The translations under genes were made by a program, and so were the position numbers. DNA of 64,000 bases. Source: Numida meleagris. Its lineage: Eukaryota > Chordata > Aves > Galliformes > Numididae. Below, piece after piece: positions 62,010 to 64,000 of this stretch. Position 1 is the first letter of the stretch. Each line of letters opens with the position of its first letter. The notes beneath the pieces were generated by a model that saw only the letters and a list, made by a program, of their open reading frames with translations, was not told where the DNA came from and did no database searches. The stretch covers positions 35,672,826 to 35,736,825 of the forward strand of contig NC_034414.1 in the NCBI RefSeq assembly GCF_002078875.1, in the 5' to 3' direction.

Positions 62010-63729
62010 ATCTCTCCCCTACAGCTGTGAGCTAGGAAACCTCAAGGGGCCATGACCCAGTATAAGGGATGGATTTAGTTCTCATCTTTCACAGTGGAGC
62101 TGTCAGCTTCGCGTGTAATATGCATGTCTGTCTTGCCTTGCAGTAAGATTAGTCAAGCATATTTGACTTTATGGAATTTTTGATATTTTGGTCAAGGCAA
62201 AGGAGGGGAAAAGAAGAAAGAATGCTAGCGTTACTACTTTTGCAGTGTAAGTGGCTAAGGAAAATATGGACCGTGGAAACTCACACTGTATTGGATAGAA
62301 CATTTTGCAGGTTCAGAACTTACGTGGGTCTGTGTATACCTTTTGCTTTGGATGGTGACTAAGTATAATTTGCTATGCATATTACCAGGAAGATATGATG
62401 CACTGAAATAGGCACATATTTTCATTTTTCTGACAAGACCTGGTTAAAACTGCCACATCATTCATCCCACTGGGAGAGAACATGCATCTCTAATTAGCCT
62501 GGAAATAATATTGGTCTTGGTGATGTGCCCAAAGGCATTTCTGGGATCTCTCTCTCAAAATCCTGACATAAAAATTATCGGAGGATTCCTGGGATAATTA
62601 TCTGGTCTCTTTCTAGTTTCCAGAATGCCCTGTGGATAATGTTCAGTTGTTTCTACATCTTACAAAAGTACATCTGGAAAATACATTTTTTTTGAAATGT
62701 AGAAACCTTAGCATTTTCACAAATTTCTCTAGGATATGGGAACTATAATTTCCTAACTTTTCCATTTTACAGAATTTTACTCTCATGCACTATACAATAA
62801 ATCTATGAACCTCCAGAGAGTTATATATCAGAGCAACTGTTATGTTTTATAGGGAAGTCTATCTTATTAGGGAAATATTCATTAAATTATGCTCCTTTAT
62901 GGAGCCTGAAGATAGATGTTTGCGTTATTACTGAAATATTTAAAGCTTATTGCTACAAAAACAAATAACTGACTTCTGATAGGGAAATACATATAATATT
63001 TGTCCCTCTGCCATCTTCTGTGTGTCTTCAAACACCCTCAGGATGCAGGAGATATGAGAGATGGAGAGGCAAACGTTTGGCAGTCTCAAGTTGCATAACA
63101 GATTCTACTAGAGATTTGAAATAGTTTTCTGTGAAATGCAGACTTAAAAAATTATCAAAAAATATCAGAGAAGTTGAATATTCGTGAATTTTTATTAATG
63201 CCAGCAAGCATTTGACATTTAAGAAAATGTGGATGACAGCAGTTTAAACTATACTTTTGTTTCCAGTTGCACTGGTAAGGCTGACATTTTAAAACTACCC
63301 TATCTCATAGGGAGAGCTTCTAAACATACATTTATAAAATACACTCAAAGTTTAACTTAACTGAAGGGCATGGCTGGCTGGTCATTTCTAGCTTCCAGGA
63401 ACCAGCACAAGAACATCAGTGAACTGCCAAGAAAGTTAGTGCCTCAGCAGGTTACAGACAGAATGGCTGGTAGTGTTTGAGCACTTTCAGGGAGAACCAT
63501 GGGTGAAGGTTGGAGTTCTTTGAGGAAAAGATGAATCATATGTGTTCCTTCTGCTTGTGGAGTATAGGGGAAAAGTGACCAGATTTCCTACATCCAGGAG
63601 AAGGGGCAGGTGGTCTGTGAGTTCACTTCCAGAAGGTGAGACTGATTTGGGCTTAAATAGCTTTATTGGGTTAGAACACGTGCTTGCTTGTGTTAGTCCA
63701 TCAGGAAATAAAGTATTCATTTTATTTGC
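62010..63729. other. Unannotated intergenic DNA
   Basis: Unique AT-rich sequence. No gene, RNA or transposon recognised. Confidence 0.6.
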
Positions 63730-63730
63730 T

Positions 63731-63773
<43 letters not shown>

Positions 63774-63776
63774 TTT
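63730..63776. repeat. (TTTA)n tetranucleotide microsatellite
   Basis: Nearly twelve perfect TTTA units (47 bp), about 100 bp upstream of the CR1 copy at the window end. Confidence 0.97.
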
Positions 63777-63873
63777 CTACAGCTCTGAGCTCAGGTTTGC
63801 ATTGAATTATTTATGATCTCCACAAGATTTCATTCCTGACTCAGAACAGACACCTCTACTCTCTCCGCTTTGC

Positions 63874-64000
63874 AGAGAGAGCTAGACAAATCAGAGAGCT
63901 GGGCAATCACCAACTGCATGAAATTCAGCAAGAGCAAGTGCTGGATTCTGCACCTGGGAAGGGACAACCTTGGTTGTACATACAGACTAGGGGATGAGAT
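63874..64000 (+). mobile_element. CR1 LINE, end of reverse transcriptase frame, runs off the window
   Basis: Open frame from about 63877 to the last base reading ELDKSESWAITNCMKFSKSK, then CWILHLGRDNLGCTYRLGDE. This matches the conserved C-terminal part of the CR1 ORF2 protein (…MKFN-GKC-VLHLG…). No stop or frameshift occurs in the visible part, so this is one of the better-preserved copies. Its 3' part lies beyond the window. Confidence 0.93.

Noticed and set aside
1..64000. CRISPR arrays, operons, phage or plasmid functions
   Set aside because: The spliced ARHGAP5 gene and CR1 LINEs show vertebrate nuclear DNA. No regularly spaced repeat array exists.

Overview
The window is AT-rich vertebrate nuclear DNA, almost certainly from a bird. 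Two things show this. Five GT-AG-bounded exons encode the C-terminus of a p190-type RhoGAP, separated by introns of 1.3 to 8 kb. The dominant recognisable repeat is CR1, the characteristic avian LINE. Nothing prokaryotic, plasmid-like or viral was seen, and no tRNA, rRNA or CRISPR array was found.

Positions 1 to about 25,250 (+ strand) are the 3' end of ARHGAP5 (p190-B RhoGAP). The exons are at 2973-3120, 11175-11252, 12603-12734, 14557-14662 and 21438-21768. They splice in one consistent frame (phases 1, 1, 1, 2) into 795 nt, giving 264 residues plus a TAA stop. This stretch holds the whole catalytic RhoGAP domain and the proline/glutamine-rich tail. The N-terminal GTPase-like and FF-domain part must lie upstream of position 1. 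A long AT-rich 3' UTR with several AATAAA signals follows; its true end is uncertain (about 22.1, 23.65 or 25.25 kb).

Positions 25,250 to 64,000 contain no gene I can identify. In other amniotes AKAP6 follows ARHGAP5, but I see no AKAP6 coding sequence, so this is probably the intergenic interval or a region of 5' non-coding exons. It holds CR1 fragments, simple repeats, a diverged roughly 250-bp direct repeat (47.4 and 49.2 kb), small tandem duplications and hairpins.

A few unexplained signals stand out there: a stop-free 687-nt frame at 37.66-38.35 kb ending on a splice donor; an exon-like minus-strand segment at 54.2-54.5 kb; a CpG cluster with a perfect CRE at 50.8 kb; and a CTCF-like core at 56.4 kb. 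No new biological system is demonstrable from the sequence alone. The findings rank the best leads with modest scores.
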